Source: Halicephalobus mephisto
Lineage: Eukaryota; Nematoda; Chromadorea; Rhabditida; Panagrolaimidae
Length of the DNA: 64,000 nt
Assembly: GCA_009193035.1 (NCBI GenBank)
Contig: SWDT01000016.1
Location: forward strand, 186,001-250,000
Direction: 5' to 3'
In this document: piece by piece, positions 59,456-64,000 of the stretch
Position numbering within the stretch: the stretch's first letter is position 1
Layout: each line of letters begins with the position of its first letter
Translations under genes and position numbers: made by a program
The notes under the pieces: model-generated
The model's database searches: none
The model's input: only the letters and a program-made list of their open reading frames with translations
Told to the model about the DNA's origin: nothing

Positions 59456-60955
59456 ATGTCCATTAATTTCACCAATTATTCTTACTTAATTCTCGATGAT
59501 CTCTATCATCCGACTCTTGTGCATATTTACTCCATATATTGGGACGTTTCTCTTTGTGTGACTACAGTATTTTTCATCTTTGTGCTCTACATTATTTTAA
59601 AAAAATCGTCCACAGAGATGAAAGAGTATCAATTGTACTTGATTCACCAATTAACCTGGAGTTTTTTATTCGACCTCCATCTAGGAGGATGGAAGCCAGT
59701 CCCATTGTGGCCCTTCTATCTCGGATACAGCGTTGGATGGTATTCAGATATCCCAAGAGAACTGGCTCTTTTGCCTCTTATTGGAATATGCTTTTTCTCC
59801 GTGGGGATGGGGTTTTCCATTTATATCTCTATTTTTCACCGATATATGCAGGCCTCACCCTTCTCAATTTGGTACAAGGGATACTCATCTCTATTTCTTA
59901 GATTCGGTCATTACACTGTGATTTTTATGGTCTTCGAATGTGGTCTTTGTCTTCCTCTCTGGATATTTAAGTCAAACAATGACCAACTGAAAGATGTGAT
60001 CGTGTCAAAGGCAAAATACATGACGTTTTTTTTCGACAAATACCCGAATATTTTTGGGTTTGCTTCAGAATTGAACAAGGGGAAGTCAATTCTGTTTGGA
60101 ATAATCTTGATTTCTGTTCTGATTGGAATCATAATTAGCATTATTCTACTTTATTTGAATTCCCTGAGAATTCTGAAGAAGAATAAGAAGTTGCTCACTA
60201 TAAATACATACCGTATGCAAGTAAGTTTCATTTATAGTGTATTTCAGAAAGAATTTGTTGGTTTTAAAGTTCTCTAATTCAATAATTACTGTACGAATTT
60301 GAGTATTCGGTCTCATTTAATTTGGCTCATTTCAATCTTTTATTTGCTATGGAAAAATATAAACAAATTTACAGTTCATTTTTTGGAATCATAAAAACGA
60401 TTTTAGAAATGAGTTAAATTGACATTAGAACAGAACTTTAAAGCTATAATATTCGTTTTGCAATGAAATATATTTTGAATTAAAAAGTGAAGAAAGATTA
60501 ATGTTTCCGGAAATTCATGTATAGTTGAACTTTGACATAAGATATCCCCTTGGGACCGACCAAATCGTATCTTATACAAGAGATATGTTATAACGGAGGT
60601 ATCTTATATCGAAGTTCTACTGTATATCAATGAAACACATTTTTAGATTGCATTGTTCAAAACTCTGTTTGTTCAAATAATACTCGCCTTCTGCCTGCTG
60701 ATAATCCCGATAATGAGTGCTCTAACGTTAACCATGTTAAACGTCAAGTGGACTTCCACATTTGCTCTTTTCACGTTCATGATAACTTCGACCCACGCTG
60801 TTGCTGATTTTGCAATTCTTATTTACTATGTCAAACCTTATAGAATGTTTTTTCTTCAATGTGTCGATAAGCTGACCAAAGCGCTAGGGTTCAGTGTTCT
60901 TCCTTTGTCATCGAATATTGTAATTATACCCACATCCGATGCTATTAGTTATTAG
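59456..60955 (+). CDS. Serpentine chemoreceptor, Srh/Sri type, 357 aa
   Basis: Exons 59456-60220 and 60647-60955, phase 0, intron 426 bp. The product is a predicted seven-helix receptor of chemosensory neurons. An extracellular N-terminus with NFT/NYS glycosylation sites is followed by helix 1 (..WDVSLCVTTVFFIFVLYII), the motif MKEYQLYLIHQLTWSFLFDLHLG, a Pro-rich loop (KPVPLWPFYLGYSVGW), the FSIYISIFHRYMQA segment after helix 3, two more helices, a basic loop (LRILKKNKKL), and a final helix with the receptor ending YYVKPYRMFFLQ. Order and motifs fit the Srh/Sri branch of the Str superfamily and differ from copies A-C. The intron carries a MITE at 60521-60626. Confidence 0.88.
60521..60626. 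mobile_element. Short MITE in the intron of the Srh/Sri-type receptor
   Basis: About 106 bp with imperfect inverted ends: the left 'agttgaactttgacataaga' is matched by the complement of the right 'tatatcgaagttctactgta'. TA flanks both ends. The ends are diverged relatives of those of the 49958-50145 element (CAGT.GAA.TTCGATATAA), and the interior 'tcttata' words echo each other. No coding capacity. Confidence 0.65.
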
Positions 60956-62241
60956 TACTCGCTTATCGACGTTTTTGATATTGATATAAATATCCGAAAT
61001 TATTGCTAAACATTAAAATGGACTTTTTAAAAGGTGTGAATAAATCTAATCTTGGCAAAATTTAAAATTCTTACTTATTACGTGTTATATTTTAAATATT
61101 ATTTTGCATTTTTTAATTTTCCGACATAAAGTTTTAATCATTCGTAGACTTGAGGAAAGAGAACGTTCAGAATAAGATAGTTGTAGCCTTAGTTTTCAAA
61201 TCTGAGGTCAAAATTGAAGGTTGATTCCTAGAATTTCGGATTTCGGTCTTTGAAACTTTACAAATCCACCAGATGAAATATCAATTTCTTCATTTTTGAA
61301 TGATACATACCCTTTAAGATCTCTAACTTTTCCTCGAATATCAACTCTTGAAGCCGTATGCCAAGGAGGAATTCCAAAAACTCACTAGTGTTTATCACTA
61401 ATTATTATTATTTAAGTATCCTAATGTATAGATTAGTTTGTGTATGTTGATAATCTTTATGGTTTTCTATAAGTTACAATAGGACAAAATATCAGAATTT
61501 TGTTTCGGAAACAAGAATAGGAAAGTGAATTCTGCTGTTTTAAGAAAATAGCCAAAAATGTTCTCTATTGGTAAATTATCCAATGAAAAAGAAAGTATGA
61601 AATCTCCAGAGGTATTAAGTTCATTAGTGACAGAGTTTTCGGCTTAAACTTCTGAGTATGAAGTCTCAAAGAAGATATTCCAGGATATTGCGTAGTTCTT
61701 GAAGTCTAGAATATTATAGAAAAATTACACAAGAATATCGGAAGCAATGTACACGTCCGGACAGATTCAAGTATTTCTACCTCAACTTCAGAAATCTGCC
61801 AGAACTTCAAAGATAATTCTAGAGTATTCTGGAATACAATATGACCACTTTGAATAATTTAAGATTCATAAAGTATCTATAACCTTTTAGAAACTCATAA
61901 ATCAAATTATTCGAAATTACGACCACTCCAAAATTAACCGAGAAATTCTGTCAATTCGTATTGAGACAATTTTCCGAAATTTTACCACATATATTTATGA
62001 TTTCACAATACCATGAATTTCAAAATAAATTAAGCTTTTATTTGAGCATGAAGAAATACCGCTTTACTAAGCACTTTGATACTTATTAGAAGTAAAATTT
62101 GAACGAATATTGTAATCGAAAGCAATCACAGATTTTTGGCGGTAAATTTTCAAATGAAGTAAATAAATTAATCTTAAGTGAATCCATCAAAACATCAAGT
62201 AAACTCATCCAAGGCTTGTCATGAAAAAATTCCCGTTGGGA
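60956..62241. other. Intergenic stretch with GAA/TTC-rich repeat
   Basis: No gene seen between the receptor and the PDZ gene, whose 3' ends converge. At about 61690-61900 the sequence contains 'aattctagagtattctggaa', an HSE-like arrangement, in a context similar to 58380-58620. Confidence 0.4.
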
Positions 62242-64000
62242 TCACTCGATTGAGCGTTTTACCACGATTTCAACGAGTCGTCCTTCGATCGACTTTAATC
62301 TCTCGACGATCGCGTTTGTGCTTTCTTCTGCGACATTTTCACCGTCAATTTCCCAGATTCTGTCTCCAACACGTAGTCTTCCGTCTTTTTCAGCAACAGA
62401 CCCTGTGGCGATGTTGCGGACAAAAATCCCTTCGTGTCCCATTCTCTTCGCGAGGGAGAGACCCAAGGAAGTGTTGTGGGTCTTCTCGAGGGTTACTGTA
62501 ATAGTGTTTTCGGTCTCTGCTGGAGGTCTAGCTCTTTCAACTATGAGTTCAATAATGGGGGATCTGTCGGTCCGAAGGGAGTCAACGACGTCTTGATGGG
62601 ACATCCCTGAGGTCGATCTGCCATTGATCTGCAAACAAACTGTTTTAAAACGGAAATTTCGAAATCAAAATACTCTGTACCCCTCATTTAATCCCAATGA
62701 TTATGGTAAATTTCGAACATTAAAAAATTTTGAAACAAACGGTTTTTAAACTTTTTTGTTTTTTATGCGGAACTGAATGAGTTTTGGAACAGAACGCCAA
62801 GATTCGAAAATCCCTTTTATAGTAAAAAAATGATTTAATGTCGATTTTTTAAATGAAAATCATTCCTGATTTCATCATTATTGACATAAAATAATAATCC
62901 CATCGAAACCTCAAAATAATCATGGAAATCCGTTAAGTATTCGCTGAACTAGAGCGATTAAAAATGTTTTTTAGAATATTTTAACATTCCTGAATATTCT
63001 ACATCAACGAAACTTACAGATACAATCCGGTCATCAACCCTCAGATCTGCAGATATCGCTGGTTCTGCAGATACTGCCTTCACGTAGACGAATCCAGCCG
63101 CTGTAGCCACCTGGAATCCCAGACTTTTTGCTCCCAATCTGCGAATGACAACAGTCACTCGCTCCATACTCGAGCCGAACCCTTCTTTTCCAGAATCCTC
63201 TATATCCGACAACTCATGAGTCCAATCGAGATTCTGACGACTAAATAAAATCACTGTAATCATGCATATAAAGAAGAAAACTCACTGGGAATGACTCATC
63301 ATCGACCTCTGGGCGGAGGACTCTAAAGTCGATTTCGAAACCCAACTGGTCGTGTCGTCCATGGGGTAGCTGGTGTTCATTTCGTTCTTCTTTTCCTCTT
63401 TCTTCTCTTCCTCCTCGTCATCGGAGACGTGGAAGTTGTAGACAGTAGTCACCGGCAGTCTGTATTCGCCTTTTTGAGCTTCATCTTCGCTTTCGGAATC
63501 TGATTTCTTCTGTCTAGACTTCCCGAATCCAGCAATCAAGTCGTCCGTGTTCAAGGCGGGCAATCCATCCCCCACGGCCCCGAAGTCACTCACAGCTCTC
63601 TGTCTTGCTTGAACAGCCAAGTTTGAAGATTTCCTAGATGCCGGAGGAGTTCTCGAAATAGAGTCTTTTTTCTTTCCTGTCAGAAGTTCTTCCTTACTCG
63701 GGATTTCAGAAACTTTCTTGTTTCCGTTCTTTTCCACACTCGGTTGTTCCTCTTTGCTTGTGCTTCTTTCGTGGGAAATCAGTTGAGTAATGTAAGGAAA
63801 CCGGAGGATCTTCAATTCGACAAACTTTTCACTCGCCTTGACTAGTTCCACAGCGTCATGTCGAGTCTTGTCGATGAGACTGACTCCATTGATGCCTTGC
63901 AGACAGTCCCCTTTTTCCACTCCTTTCTTTTTCGCGTCTCCTTCGAGGGAAACTGATTTAACGTAAACACCCTTCACATCATCCACTACCCCATCAACCA
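62242..64000 (-). CDS. Multi-PDZ scaffold protein, C-terminal part (MPDZ/PATJ-like), 5' end outside the window
   Basis: Exons in reading order: 64000-63286 (cut by the window edge), 63240-63018, 62628-62242 (stop). Junctions are phase 2 and 0; the second falls inside a PDZ domain and restores DDRIVS-INGRST exactly. The visible part holds the second half of one PDZ (..GVYVKSVSLEGDAKKKGVEKGDCLQGINGVSL..), a long acidic/basic linker rich in Ser, Glu and Lys with an RKSSN..RQRAVSD stretch, a second PDZ (..VTVVIRRLGAKSLGFQV..DLRVDDRIVSINGRST..), and a third PDZ (..ITVTLEKTHNTSLGLSLAKRMGHEGIFVRNI..RLRVGDRIWEIDGENV..) that ends the protein. Such scaffolds gather receptors and channels at membranes by binding their C-termini. 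Order and spacing resemble nematode multi-PDZ (MPZ-1-like) proteins, but the identity is not proven from this part. Confidence 0.9.

Noticed and set aside
1..64000. CRISPR arrays, operons of bacterial type, ribosome binding sites, phage or plasmid genes
   Set aside because: Looked for and not seen; the gene structure is plainly that of a nematode nuclear genome.

Overview
The window reads as nuclear DNA of a free-living nematode close to Caenorhabditis. It is AT-rich, with many 39-55 bp introns ending in T-rich/CAG or TAG acceptors, nematode-type serpentine chemoreceptors in tandem, a two-pore potassium channel, a nuclear hormone receptor with a large hinge, dispersed pol III tRNA genes and a probable trans-splice acceptor. 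No bacterial, plasmid or phage signal is seen. Gene models were assembled by hand from open frames joined at GT..AG sites whose phases agree.

Layout. 0-6.8 kb: gene-poor, with the first exon of a receptor-like gene running off the left edge and an inverted duplication. 6.9-8.6 kb: a four-exon orphan gene on the minus strand. 9.5-12.9 kb: a TWK/K2P potassium channel on the plus strand with two candidate first exons; a tRNA-Gly(TCC) lies between them. 13-27 kb: mostly non-coding, with one small secreted-protein candidate, a possible stem-bulge RNA, a long hairpin, HSE-like repeats and some unplaced exons. 27.7-34.2 kb: a five-exon nuclear hormone receptor of 560 aa. 34.2-40.9 kb: repeats and decayed elements. 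40.9-48.2 kb: a block of secreted proteins on the plus strand: two paralogous Cys-rich proteins with signal peptides and GPI-like tails, a Gly-rich secreted peptide and a small Cys-containing secreted protein, plus tRNA-Ile(AAT). 48.4-56.4 kb: three tandem 307-aa chemoreceptors, each preceded by the decayed 3' end of a second receptor, then a frameshifted receptor pseudogene. 59.5-61.0 kb: an Srh/Sri-type chemoreceptor. 62.2-64.0 kb: the C-terminal part of a multi-PDZ scaffold on the minus strand, cut by the right edge.

The conserved genes (K2P, nuclear receptor, PDZ scaffold) are ordinary single-copy nematode genes. The lineage-specific part is the 41-61 kb stretch of secreted proteins and chemoreceptors, where duplication, gene conversion, decay and MITE insertion are all visible. 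The least-described items are the paired GPI-tailed Cys-rich family, the orphan at 6.9-8.6 kb and the structured-RNA candidate near 17.9 kb.
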